Both the position numbers and the translations under genes were made by a program. From positions 1 to 29,928 of IMG/VR virus record IMGVR_UViG_3300042691_029476: a stretch of DNA of 29,928 nucleotides. One strand, written 5' to 3'. The notes beneath the pieces were generated by a model. The model was given only the letters and a program-made list of their open reading frames with translations, was not told where the DNA came from and did no database searches. Numbering within the stretch: position 1 is the first letter of the stretch; each line of letters starts with the position of its first letter. Below are positions 1 through 6,631 of the stretch, piece after piece. Source of the DNA: a virus.

Positions 1-173
1 TGGAAACTAGAAAGGAAACCTAGGTGCACTCCAGGCCGGAATCGGTAGGAAGGTTTCCGGGCAGGTTGAGGTGGAAACTAGAAAGGAAACCTAGGTGCAC
101 TCCAGGCCGGAATCGGTAGGAAGGTTTCCGGGCAGGTTGCGGTGGAAACTAGAAAGGAAACCTAGGTGCACTC
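1..173. repeat. 71-bp tandem repeat, about 2.4 copies
   Basis: Copies start at 1, 72 and 143. The third copy stops after 31 bases, at 173. The first two copies are identical except near their ends. Each full unit holds an 8-bp inverted repeat, GGAAACCT and AGGTTTCC (14-21 and 51-58 in the first copy). The array may continue to the left of the window. No coding region is credible here. The function is unknown; iterons, packaging or recombination sites are possibilities. Confidence 0.9.
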
Positions 174-341
174 GCAACGAAACGGACCTTACAACCGTTT
201 GGGGCGCGATTCTGTCTGCAGGATGCGATCCAGCAACCCTGAGAGGCAAACCAGAATCGCAACGAAACGGACCTTACAACCGTTTGGGGCGCGATTCTGT
301 CTGCAGGATGCGATCCAGCAACCCTGAGAGGCAAACCAGGG
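174..341. repeat. 85-bp tandem repeat, two copies
   Basis: A second, unrelated direct repeat begins exactly where the 71-bp repeat ends. Copies start at 174 and 259 and are near identical up to 339. Each copy contains AAACGG and CCGTTT as a 6-bp inverted repeat with a 9-nt loop. A 9-bp inverted repeat, GCGATTCTG (206-214) and CAGAATCGC (252-260), spans the junction between copies. Nothing in it looks coding. Confidence 0.88.
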
Positions 342-386
342 TTGCGGCGCGGTGGATCCCATGGCGTGATACGGCGTCTGATGTCG

Positions 387-417
387 TATGATGAGCTCGG
401 CGCCGCCCCATGGGGCG
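387..417 (+). promoter_or_regulatory. Candidate minus-10 box and 14-bp palindrome
   Basis: TATGAT at 387-392 is a good minus-10 match, with no clear minus-35 box. Just downstream, at 404-417, lies the perfect palindrome CGCCCCATGGGGCG. Together they lie 5' of the ATG at 423, and the palindrome would sit near the transcription start, where a repressor could act. This is an inference from pattern only. Confidence 0.35.
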
Positions 418-422
418 CAGCC

Positions 423-1265
423 ATGCCCACCATCACCCCAACAACAATGACCCGTCCGAACCGCACCACTGAAACTTCCACCGACGCGGCTGCAGTCGTG
501 GCAACCCTTGCCGCGACTGCAGCGCAGGCCTGTCAGCATGCGCAGCATGCACTTGCCAGTGCCATGGCGCATGATTCCGACAGTCTGCAGGACTGCGCCG
601 ACAATGTAAAGGATGCCAGAGATGCCGCCACGGAAGCGGCAACCGCGGCCAGAGAAGCCTCAGCCCTGGCCAAGGAAGGCGATCCAGCCGTTCAGCGTCT
701 GGCCGCGGAAGCCACGGCTAACGCGCAGACTGCGCGGCAAGCGGCAGACGATGCCGCGGAGTGGTTCGATTCCATTAATCTGCTGGCGAAGCTACAGGGG
801 ACAGCAGGTATCAAGTGGCCATCCATGCTCAAGACGATGGAGACTAACGGTGGCGTTCAGCTTCCGTCACGCTACTACAGTGCACCTAACGGCGTTAAGC
901 TTGCTTCCCCCGCGTTCTGTGCGGTTCCGAAAGACGATCGTACGCTTAACCGCCCGTACTGTGAGACAATACAAAAGAACGACTTCCTTGCAACTGTACG
1001 AAATGTGCTGCTGTCAGCAGTTAAGACAGAGAACGGAGACTTTACCCTGCCGGAATCAAGCATTAAACTTCTCTTTCTAGTGGTTCAACAGGAGCGTAAG
1101 CGTGCAGACAAAGCCAATACTAGATACCGTCAGGCAGTGAAAGAGTTCAGCCCCATGCTGCAGAGTTGGGCTGACCTTACCGGACGAAACGTAGTCTTCA
1201 GAGTCGACGATCAAGGTGCGCTTACCATGCGCTTCGTCAGGGCTTTCTACTCTGACGCGATCTAA
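423..1265 (+). CDS. Alanine-rich protein of unknown function
   Basis: I do not recognise this 280-residue protein. Residues 10-115 are very rich in Ala, Asp, Glu and Gln and should form long helices or a coiled coil. The C-terminal 165 residues are ordinary mixed sequence with a hydrophobic helix near residue 220 and end in a short strand-like segment. I chose the ATG at 423 because TATGAT at 387 would place the earlier in-frame starts (TTG 342, ATG 381) upstream of the transcript. The frame stays open to 342, so the longer 307-residue form cannot be excluded. It is the only plus-strand gene left of the replication block and is followed by two terminator-like hairpins. Its base composition is more GC-rich than that of the phage structural genes, so it may belong to the host or to a different module. 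Confidence 0.65.
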   Translation: MPTITPTTMTRPNRTTETSTDAAAVVATLAATAAQACQHAQHALASAMAHDSDSLQDCADNVKDARDAATEAATAAREASALAKEGDPAVQRLAAEATANAQTARQAADDAAEWFDSINLLAKLQGTAGIKWPSMLKTMETNGGVQLPSRYYSAPNGVKLASPAFCAVPKDDRTLNRPYCETIQKNDFLATVRNVLLSAVKTENGDFTLPESSIKLLFLVVQQERKRADKANTRYRQAVKEFSPMLQSWADLTGRNVVFRVDDQGALTMRFVRAFYSDAI

Positions 1266-1312
1266 CCTGCCAGCAACCTTAGCCCATTAGACAGGTAGCC
1301 TATGAACAGATA

Positions 1313-1357
1313 GGGTATGGCCCGGTAGTTTCGGCTACTGGGCTTTGCCGTATCCTG
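1313..1357 (+). terminator. Hairpin after the alanine-rich gene
   Basis: GCCCGGTAG (1320-1328) pairs with CTACTGGGC (1335-1343) through nine pairs, including one G-U, around a TTTCGG loop. The flanks extend the pairing imperfectly. Only three T residues follow, so termination would be weak. Confidence 0.4.
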
Positions 1358-1393
1358 CCAGTCTCAAGATAGGAGGGGTAAGTTTCAGTCTGG

Positions 1394-1430
1394 GCGGGTC
1401 CCGCTGGTATCCCCCACCCGCAATTTTTTT
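1394..1430 (+). terminator. Possible Rho-independent terminator
   Basis: GCGGGT (1394-1399) pairs with ACCCGC (1416-1421), followed by seven T residues at 1424-1430. It lies between the convergent genes ending at 1265 and 1457 and has the polarity to stop plus-strand transcription. Confidence 0.5.
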
Positions 1431-1456
1431 CCCCATCCCCCACAAAACCACCAAAC

Positions 1457-1864
1457 TCAAAACGGACAAACTTCCCCTTCAACAACCGCAACAGCAGCAT
1501 TCCGCGGGATTTGGTGACCGCAACGGTAAATGGTGATGTGCTCATCGGAGACAGCGATACGAACAGTGTCACCAAAGTTGAGACCAGCCTCTTTAGTGTA
1601 AGCAAGTCGGATAGCAACGGTACCAAATCTGTCTACGGTAGCGAGATAGCTGCGAGGTTTACCGGGTCTGCGTCGATGGGATGGCATCAAGCCAGATGCG
1701 ATAAGGATAGCCTCATAGTAGGCGATGAGATTGACGTGCTGAATGCCGTTTTTGCGAACTCGGCCATAACCGCAGGCGATAGCGATTTCTCTCCTGCTGG
1801 CCGTCTTCATTTTGGCAATTTTGTTGAGAAGCTTTTGGCCTGTAAGAGGGTGCACAAGTGTCAT
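1457..1864 (-). CDS. Cyanobacterial AbrB-family transcription regulator
   Basis: This 135-residue protein matches cyanobacterial AbrB-like (cAbrB) regulators over its whole length. It opens with a short segment (TGQKLLNKI), then shows the CGYGRVRKNG, VNLIAYYEA and RSYLATV blocks, and ends in the strand-rich part with AYTKEAGLNFGD and VRIAVSDEHITIY. In that family the C-terminal part binds DNA, and host members control nitrogen, carbon and cell-state genes. The start is the ATG at 1864. It is the last gene of the leftward group, 39 nt after the small gene ending at 1904. A phage-borne copy could regulate the element itself or compete with host cAbrB at host promoters; both are inference. I am confident of the family but not of the targets. 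Confidence 0.85.
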   Translation of the reverse strand: MTLVHPLTGQKLLNKIAKMKTASRREIAIACGYGRVRKNGIQHVNLIAYYEAILIASGLMPSHRRRPGKPRSYLATVDRFGTVAIRLAYTKEAGLNFGDTVRIAVSDEHITIYRCGHQIPRNAAVAVVEGEVCPF

Positions 1865-1903
1865 CTGAGTTGATGAATGTGAAAAGGTTGGACAATCTTG
1901 CTT

Positions 1904-2128
1904 TTACCGGCGAAGAAGCTTGCCAGCTGCGGCACAGACAGACAGAAATTCCTCAGGATGAAGCTCTATTTCGTTACCGTTTTTAAGCAGTAGTATGAGA
2001 AGATCACCTGAGTCGGCCTTGCGAAGCCGAACACGAACAGATCCATCTGCTGTGGGATGCCCGGAAGCATGATGGATGGTGATTTCTGTAACAGCGCTGC
2101 AGTAGTCAGACGTAGATGAAGAAGGCAT
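1904..2128 (-). CDS. Small beta-rich protein, possibly PC4-like
   Basis: From the ATG at 2128 this gene encodes 74 residues. Alternating strands (EITIHHA, SVRVRLR, LLILLLKNGNEIEL) are followed by one helix (HPEEFLSVCAAAGKLL). This strand-strand-strand-helix order, with a basic stretch in the second strand, recalls the single-stranded DNA-binding PC4 fold. That would suit its place beside replication genes, but I cannot show homology. A TTG at 2188 would add 20 hydrophobic residues that look like a signal segment. I prefer the ATG because the following residues already make a complete small domain. It lies 39 nt before the AbrB gene and 90 nt after the DUF3310 gene. Confidence 0.55.
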   Translation of the reverse strand: MPSSSTSDYCSAVTEITIHHASGHPTADGSVRVRLRKADSGDLLILLLKNGNEIELHPEEFLSVCAAAGKLLRR

Positions 2129-2218
2129 GGTGAACACGCAAGACAGGAAAAGCAGAACAAATGAAAACCGCACCCAGCAGGGAAGCAAGCTGGGGCGGAT
2201 CGAGAGCCGATTGGGTCG

Positions 2219-2464
2219 TCAGCGCTGGGCTTCGAGCTTGTCGATCAACCTGTTCAGGTACCAGCGAGCCTTTTGTGCGTCTTGCAGTGAATTGTCTTTA
2301 AGCCACATTCGCAGCAAGTATTTCAGGCATTGCCACTGAAGGCCTGCGTTTACGGGGTCGGGGGCCTGGGCGACGGCCTGCTCGATGATGTCGATCACCT
2401 CAACGGGGCCAGCATTGTAATGAGCTGGATGATTGACGGAATCGGCGGTTGCTTCCGGTGACAT
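2219..2464 (-). CDS. DUF3310 phage protein
   Basis: This is an 81-residue member of the DUF3310 family, common in phage early and replication regions. The family pattern is clear: SVNHPAHYNAGPVEVIDIIE near residues 9-28, then KYLLRMWLKD and KARWYLNRLIDKLE at the C-terminus. Family members have been annotated as nucleotide kinase-like, but the function is not settled. The ATG at 2464 is preferred. A GTG at 2497 would add 11 residues without family support. It follows the primase zinc-ribbon gene by 74 nt and is probably co-transcribed with it. Confidence 0.85.
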   Translation of the reverse strand: MSPEATADSVNHPAHYNAGPVEVIDIIEQAVAQAPDPVNAGLQWQCLKYLLRMWLKDNSLQDAQKARWYLNRLIDKLEAQR

Positions 2465-2538
2465 GGGGTTGAGCTTGGAATCAAGAAAGTGACGCACTGT
2501 CGATAAGACGAGTGACGGCTAGGTTGAACACGCCTGAA

Positions 2539-3141
2539 TCAAATTAGGGATTCACCAATCTCGGAAGAAATGTCAACAATGCCTTGTGTTGTCTCAAATT
2601 CAAGAATCACGGAAATCGCTGCGTTGTAGTTCGACAGAGCGAACACAGACCAGCGCTTTGAGTATGACCGCAGCTTGGCTTCAGCGGGCGAAAACAATTC
2701 ATCAATAGCAAGGTGACCGGCAAGCTCCAACAAGAGAAAGCGCTGAAGCTCCGAGTTTCTGGTGGCTGATTGCTTGGGAGTCGGAACAGGAGGCCTTGTA
2801 GCAGGTTGAAATGGCAAGCCGTTGTAATATTCCTCAATTTGCTGGATCGCTTCGCGAAAGGACCAGTTGCGCAGCCGCATCAAGAGGTCGATACCGCTTC
2901 CTCCACCTCCCTGATGGTGCTTTCCCCCGCAGTGCGAGCAGTACCAGCCGCCTGGCCCCTCGTCGGTCATCCAGCGATACCTGTCGTTGCCACCGCAGCA
3001 GGGGCATGGCTGGTGGGCGCCGCTGAGGTGTCCTTCGTTGAGGCCGCCGAATGTCATCAGAAGGTGGGGCCAGTGTCCAGCAGCTCTTTCGAGGATGCCT
3101 GAAGATCGCTTCTGACTGGATGGTGATAGCTCAAAGTTCAT
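2539..3141 (-). CDS. Primase zinc-ribbon protein (T7 gp4-like zinc domain)
   Basis: This 200-residue protein carries the zinc ribbon of phage DNA primases at residues 41-80. It has Cys46-x2-Cys49, then the N-D-R-Y-R-W block, then Cys68-x2-Cys71 and a glycine-rich loop. The segment GIDLLMRLRNWSFREAIQQI (83-102) is typical of the part after the ribbon. In primases this ribbon reads the template recognition site. There is no catalytic TOPRIM domain: the remaining 90 residues are a proline-rich linker and a mixed domain I do not recognise. A separate AEP catalytic protein is encoded at 5918-4422, so the two may work as a two-part primase. I chose the ATG at 3141; a TTG at 3213 is also in frame. 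Confidence 0.8.
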   Translation of the reverse strand: MNFELSPSSQKRSSGILERAAGHWPHLLMTFGGLNEGHLSGAHQPCPCCGGNDRYRWMTDEGPGGWYCSHCGGKHHQGGGGSGIDLLMRLRNWSFREAIQQIEEYYNGLPFQPATRPPVPTPKQSATRNSELQRFLLLELAGHLAIDELFSPAEAKLRSYSKRWSVFALSNYNAAISVILEFETTQGIVDISSEIGESLI

Positions 3142-3418
3142 GCGGCCTAGTGTTTGGTGTTGGCATCGCCATCCTACAGCCTCGCTAGGCTCGATCAAAA
3201 GCCTTTGTCTCAAACAGTCACAAACTACTAGTAATCGATTTTTAAGGAGGGACGCGCCAGGCCCGTGTCAGCGACCCGGCTTGAAAAGTCACGGTCTACT
3301 GCAAAAGCGGTCAGCGGTGGTTGACAAAAGACGGACATGGTGATACCGTATCTTGTGGTTGGCTCTTGCAAGCATCACGCCTAGAGCGCCTTCAGTCAAA
3401 CAAACCTTAACTCAAGTC
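3142..3418. promoter_or_regulatory. Divergent intergenic region with a TTGACA box
   Basis: These 277 bases separate two divergent genes. On the plus strand TTGACA (3321-3326), then a 17-nt spacer and TACCGT (3344-3349), form a candidate promoter for the gene at 3419. On the minus strand TAGGAT (3175-3170) could serve the zinc-ribbon gene. The palindrome TACTAGTA lies at 3226-3233, and an AAGGAGG at 3244-3250 has no convincing gene behind it. I see no RNA gene. Confidence 0.4.
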
Positions 3419-4447
3419 ATGCAAACAGCCAAAAACAAGTACAACATCGAGTCGATCCTGAGGATTCCATATAAAGAGATACGTAAACTCGCGGCAAAGG
3501 GAGAGCCTGACACTGAATTTATAGCAAAGTGTGACAATATTATTGATGCCTATGCCTCTCCCCCTGGCTATCTTGAGTGGAATAACTACGCAAAGTTGTG
3601 CCTGTTAAGCGGTTCAACTGAAGCGACCAAGCGCAGTTACATGGCTAACGACGTGCGTGGAGTCGTTGCGGGCACATCCTACCGTAGAGCCGTGCTCAAC
3701 AATGTTTGCGCAAGATTTTTGAGCAAAGACATTATCGAGTCTTTTGTTCAAACGGCCTTACCCGAGCTACCCCTAGAGATTACAGACATTTTTCCATACG
3801 TTCATTTGATCTTGCCACGCAATACGGTTTATGACTGCGAAGGAGACGAGGTTATTGCGATGATGATTGAGTCTGGCAAGCTCTACGACAGCTCGCTCTC
3901 AGAAGAGCAAAAATACATCGCAAAAGTCTTTTTTCCAAAAGAGCGGATTGCTCCGCCCGATCTCTGCAATGCCGAAGGACTACAGATTTTGACGATAACC
4001 GCAAACGGTATTGACGTATTTCAAGAGTTTGTCCTACCAAGAGCTAAGAACTGGCATGAATTAAATGTTCGCCGCGCAGGCGACTCAAAATACCAAAACA
4101 AAGCAACCCAAGCGATTCTCAGAATTGCGATCAACTCCCTTTTGGTGCATCTTTATGAGCCCAGCCTTGTCACAGTAGACCCCAAAACTCCCAGCAGGGG
4201 AGTCGGATTCTCTTCCACACAAAAACAACCGCTCCCACCAACCTGGATTGGAAAGACTTTTACGAAAACGGTGGCCAATAGGACGAGCGAGAAGGATGCC
4301 GGCGAAGATGCCCCCAGCAGAGGGAATGTGAGATCCCATTGGCGTCGTGGTCACTGGCACAGCGTTTGCATTGGACCGGGGCGGCTCCAAAGAAAAGTCC
4401 AGTGGTTTAAGCCCGTCTACGTCAATTCACATCTTGCGGGCGCTTAG
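3419..4447 (+). CDS. Protein with an AcrVA2-like C-terminus (putative anti-CRISPR or relative)
   Basis: From the ATG at 3419 this protein has 342 residues, close to the 322 I remember for Moraxella AcrVA2. The last 37 residues (306-342) carry the family's tail signature: R-S-H-W-R-R-G-H-W-H, then G-P-G, then a basic strand and WFKPVYVNSH. AcrVA2 has the matching R-P-H-I-R-R-G-H-W-H ... W-Q-P-A-V-F-V-N. The body is mixed alpha/beta, as in AcrVA2, but I cannot claim residue-level homology there. AcrVA2 lowers Cas12a expression by acting on the nascent protein and its mRNA. Homologues are widespread on phages and plasmids in hosts without Cas12a, so the target here is open. The gene runs against the replication genes, has its own candidate promoter, and overlaps the 3' end of the primase gene by 26 bp, which is the layout of an accessory gene. 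A TTG at 3353 is an alternative start. Confidence 0.65.
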   Translation: MQTAKNKYNIESILRIPYKEIRKLAAKGEPDTEFIAKCDNIIDAYASPPGYLEWNNYAKLCLLSGSTEATKRSYMANDVRGVVAGTSYRRAVLNNVCARFLSKDIIESFVQTALPELPLEITDIFPYVHLILPRNTVYDCEGDEVIAMMIESGKLYDSSLSEEQKYIAKVFFPKERIAPPDLCNAEGLQILTITANGIDVFQEFVLPRAKNWHELNVRRAGDSKYQNKATQAILRIAINSLLVHLYEPSLVTVDPKTPSRGVGFSSTQKQPLPPTWIGKTFTKTVANRTSEKDAGEDAPSRGNVRSHWRRGHWHSVCIGPGRLQRKVQWFKPVYVNSHLAGA

Positions 4448-5918
4448 GGCGGCATTTTACTGAATTGCGGCCATCGCAGATGGAGCAATCTTCGTCATTC
4501 GGCGATTTTTGCCCTTCTGTCGATGGCTTTTTGTTGTTTGAGGCAGGCTTGCGCTCAGCAAGTGAGCGAATTTTTGCTTGTTTAAGCGATTGCGAGGCGC
4601 TTTTCACTGCTGCTGGGCGCCGAGAGGGTGCTGTAGAGGCTTCCTCGATGCCGTCTGATGCCACCGTCGGGGCTTCCTGAGCTTCAGTCAGGCCATCCTC
4701 CTCAGCCAGGGCAACCACCTCCGACCCACCCCCCGTTATAGGGGTTTCTGAGTGCCCCACCAACTGGAACCAAAACTCCTTGTGAGCTGTCACGGTTCGC
4801 TTGGCCAGCCCTGTTTCCCTCGAAACCTTCCGCAGGCTCCATGAAGCGGACTCCGGGTGCAGCTTGTAAAGGTTCCGCAGCTTGTTTCGACTGGATTCAA
4901 AGACCCTGAGGTTGTTTGCGTTGGGCTTCCTGGCTGCTGGTGCTTTGTTGCTGCAGGCTTGCATGATTCTGCGCAGTGAACTCCTTGCCCATCTTAGCGC
5001 CCAACCGAGGCAAGTGCTCAGCTCTTTCTTTGTTTGCTCTGAGGCAAACTCCCAGAAACCCTGAGCACTTATGGCAGTCTCTCGAATCAGCACTGCCAGC
5101 TCGTGTTCCGACGTAATTTCTGGATGCTGAACGCGAACTGCTGTTGTTATCTGTCTTAAATTGTTTTCACTTTGACCTGATCCAGTCCATTTTACTGTTT
5201 TAGTTGATTTGCCTCTTTTTTGCCAAGCCTGCCATTGATTTTTTTTCTGTATTTTTGAGCGTTGTTGAGCTTCCTGGACAAGATTTCTCCACTGTTCGCA
5301 ATCTTCCGTGTTTTCAATGTCGCAAACAAGTTGTTCGTAGATTACTTCGCAGTCATCTGCAAATGTTTCGCCGGTTATGAGCTTAGAGCCAGCCTGTCCT
5401 GGGAGCCTGACTCCGTTACTTCTGCCCCAGTTGCTTTGATTCGCGTCTTTGACGTACTTGATTTCACTGGGGAATATTTCAGCCTTGCCGGCCCCTTCCG
5501 TCATGTTGCACTTTTCCAATAGCACAACTCCAATCCAGTGGGCAAGCCAGGCCTTTGTCGCCACAGGCAAGCTCAGTATTCCATGTAATCCACCAGAGCA
5601 GCTGCTTACAATGTAAGTAATCTGCAGTCCACACGCCTCTGCTTCCTCTTGTAGCTGCAGGAGTTGAGGACTTTTAGCTTTTTCGTGCCAGTACGGACTG
5701 ATATTTCCGCCCGCCTTATGGTCAAAATCAAAAAAGATGGCGCGGACAAGGCCTTCAGGTCTTAGTCCGATGATTCGAGTAGGATTCCAAATTTCCTGCG
5801 CAATTTCGTCGAGCTTCCAAGCCCTTTTGGCCGAAACCCAGTCCTTGCCGTCTTCTCGCAAGATGACTTCGGCTCGTGGGTTCGAGAACGCCCTGGCAAG
5901 CCAGATGTCTGCTAGCAT
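4422..5918 (-). CDS. Archaeo-eukaryotic-type (AEP) primase / prim-pol
   Basis: This 498-residue protein shows the AEP primase core. The metal-binding motif is FFDFDHK with Asp64 and Asp66, followed by SCSGGLHG (106-113), whose histidine is expected to contact nucleotide. The motif-III region has AEIFPSE (146-152) and NGVRLPG (168-174). These resemble prim-pols of mobile elements. Residues 190-330 are a charged helical region. A helix-turn-helix follows near 360-385 (WSLRKVSRETGLAKRTVTAH), then a low-complexity basic tail containing a Cys-x2-Cys pair near residue 480 (CSICD). No helicase motif is present. It should make primers or copy DNA during replication of the element. It is the first leftward gene from the control region. 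The ATG at 5918 lies 21 nt from a candidate minus-10 box. Confidence 0.75.
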   Translation of the reverse strand: MLADIWLARAFSNPRAEVILREDGKDWVSAKRAWKLDEIAQEIWNPTRIIGLRPEGLVRAIFFDFDHKAGGNISPYWHEKAKSPQLLQLQEEAEACGLQITYIVSSCSGGLHGILSLPVATKAWLAHWIGVVLLEKCNMTEGAGKAEIFPSEIKYVKDANQSNWGRSNGVRLPGQAGSKLITGETFADDCEVIYEQLVCDIENTEDCEQWRNLVQEAQQRSKIQKKNQWQAWQKRGKSTKTVKWTGSGQSENNLRQITTAVRVQHPEITSEHELAVLIRETAISAQGFWEFASEQTKKELSTCLGWALRWARSSLRRIMQACSNKAPAARKPNANNLRVFESSRNKLRNLYKLHPESASWSLRKVSRETGLAKRTVTAHKEFWFQLVGHSETPITGGGSEVVALAEEDGLTEAQEAPTVASDGIEEASTAPSRRPAAVKSASQSLKQAKIRSLAERKPASNNKKPSTEGQKSPNDEDCSICDGRNSVKCRPKRPQDVN

Positions 5919-5939
5919 GTCGTCGAAGCAGGTTGCTGT

Positions 5940-5966
5940 TGGTTAGCAATTTGCCTTTTCGGTCAA
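5940..5966 (-). promoter_or_regulatory. Candidate leftward early promoter
   Basis: Read on the minus strand, TTGACC (5966-5961) is followed after 15 nt by GC-TAACCA (hexamer 5945-5940), which ends 21 nt before the primase ATG. The minus-35 box lies inside the right-hand palindrome at 5958-5975, so a protein bound there would block it. The spacer is short and the minus-10 lacks the final T. Confidence 0.35.
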
Positions 5967-5975
5967 CTGACCGAA
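5958..5975. promoter_or_regulatory. 18-bp perfect dyad, probable operator
   Basis: TTCGGTCAACTGACCGAA is a perfect 8-bp inverted repeat with a 2-bp centre. It lies between divergent early and late genes and overlaps the candidate leftward minus-35 box. Size and symmetry suit a dimeric repressor. The protein that binds it is not identifiable from the window. Confidence 0.6.
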
Positions 5976-5978
5976 GCG

Positions 5979-6008
5979 GTGAGGGGGAGAGTCACGTCTC
6001 CCCCTCAC
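5979..6008. promoter_or_regulatory. 12-bp perfect inverted repeat in the divergent control region
   Basis: GTGAGGGGGAGA (5979-5990) and TCTCCCCCTCAC (5997-6008) pair perfectly around a 6-nt loop. There is no T tract on either side, so it is not a standard terminator. It could be an operator, an insulating hairpin between the two divergent transcripts, or a replication-related structure. Confidence 0.65.
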
Positions 6009-6065
6009 TACCGCCTAGAGGTCTCTCCAGCCTAGCACCCCACGCCTCGCCTGTTGGACGTCTGC

Positions 6066-6071
6066 TAATCT
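6066..6071 (+). promoter_or_regulatory. GCTANNNT minus-10-like element before the first late gene
   Basis: TGC-TAATCT ends 22 nt before the GTG at 6094. It fits an extended minus-10 (TGN-TANNNT) with no minus-35 box. The same pattern at similar spacing recurs before other late genes. Confidence 0.45.
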
Positions 6072-6093
6072 GCAAGAGCCCCGCCAAGCTTCA

Positions 6094-6432
6094 GTGAAAG
6101 ACGGTTCAGACAGCTCAGAGAGCCTTGAAACTAATATCAAGATTCTTGAAAGCAAAATTCAAGCTTGTGATACTTGGATTGCGGTTGGTGGATTTGGTCT
6201 TGTTGGTGCGCTAACGGCTATCCCTTTTAGCATTTTTTACGGTAATAAAGTGCTCGGGGCCTGCTCTTTTTGCTGGATCCTTTCAAGCTTTGTTCAGGTA
6301 TTCGTGAACGTTGCAATGCAGGAGCAAGAAGGTTTGCGCGATTTGATTGCAAAAGCGACTGAAGTAGAGAGCGATGAAAGCGAAGACTCGGAAGAAGAGT
6401 ATTATCTTCTTCCGCCCATCACCATGAACTGA
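6094..6432 (+). CDS. Small membrane protein with two transmembrane helices
   Basis: This 112-residue protein starts with GTG. An N-terminal charged helix (residues 1-27) is followed by two hydrophobic segments at about 28-50 and 53-75, separated by a short polar turn. The C-terminal tail is strongly acidic (ESDESEDSEEE). It is the first gene of the rightward transcript, 4 nt before the next gene. A two-helix topology with a charged tail could fit a holin or another host-membrane modifier, but a holin tail is usually basic and no endolysin is nearby. I therefore leave the function open. Confidence 0.6.
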   Translation: MKDGSDSSESLETNIKILESKIQACDTWIAVGGFGLVGALTAIPFSIFYGNKVLGACSFCWILSSFVQVFVNVAMQEQEGLRDLIAKATEVESDESEDSEEEYYLLPPITMN

Positions 6433-6436
6433 CACC

Positions 6437-6631
6437 ATGGAACCACTTGAGCTGACGAGCGCTCAATTATTTGAGATGGAAAAATTTAATAGAATTATTG
6501 ATGCGACTTCGGATCTGCCCGGCTTGAAAAAAATTACCAAGCAATTGCTTCAAGCTTGGATGACGCAGCGGGCTGCAACAAGTTGGATCATGCGACAAAA
6601 CATCACCACCGCATCAAAGTTTAATGGCTGA
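6437..6631 (+). CDS. Possible NblA-like phycobilisome degradation protein
   Basis: This 64-residue protein should form two helices. The first, ELTSAQLFEMEKF, matches the NblA pattern in which L, Q, F and a second F recur at the same spacing (L-x3-Q-x-F-x4-F). The second, KQLLQAWMTQRAATSWIMRQ, has the length and hydrophobic pattern of the NblA second helix, although its final residues differ. NblA marks phycobilisomes for proteolysis, and cyanophages are known to carry it. The similarity is seen by eye only. The gene overlaps the next one by 8 bp and follows the membrane protein by 4 nt, so the three are co-expressed. It may instead be an unrelated small helical protein. Confidence 0.45.
   Translation: MEPLELTSAQLFEMEKFNRIIDATSDLPGLKKITKQLLQAWMTQRAATSWIMRQNITTASKFNG

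Noticed and set aside
1-341. CRISPR array
   Set aside because: Units are 71 and 85 bp with no unique spacers between short repeats; they are plain tandem duplications.
613-1080. 155-codon plus-strand frame inside the left-end gene
   Set aside because: It has Arg/Pro/Ser-rich shadow composition and is nested in the longer Ala-rich frame.
3265-3324. 19-residue GTG peptide after an AAGGAGG
   Set aside because: The spacing is too long (14 nt), the product is tiny, and its stop overlaps a minus-35 box. Probably chance.
3140-3343. 67-codon plus-strand frame in the divergent region
   Set aside because: The composition is non-protein-like and it occupies promoter sequence.
5979-6008. Rho-independent terminator
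   Set aside because: The stem is perfect but there is no T run on either strand; recorded as a regulatory inverted repeat instead.
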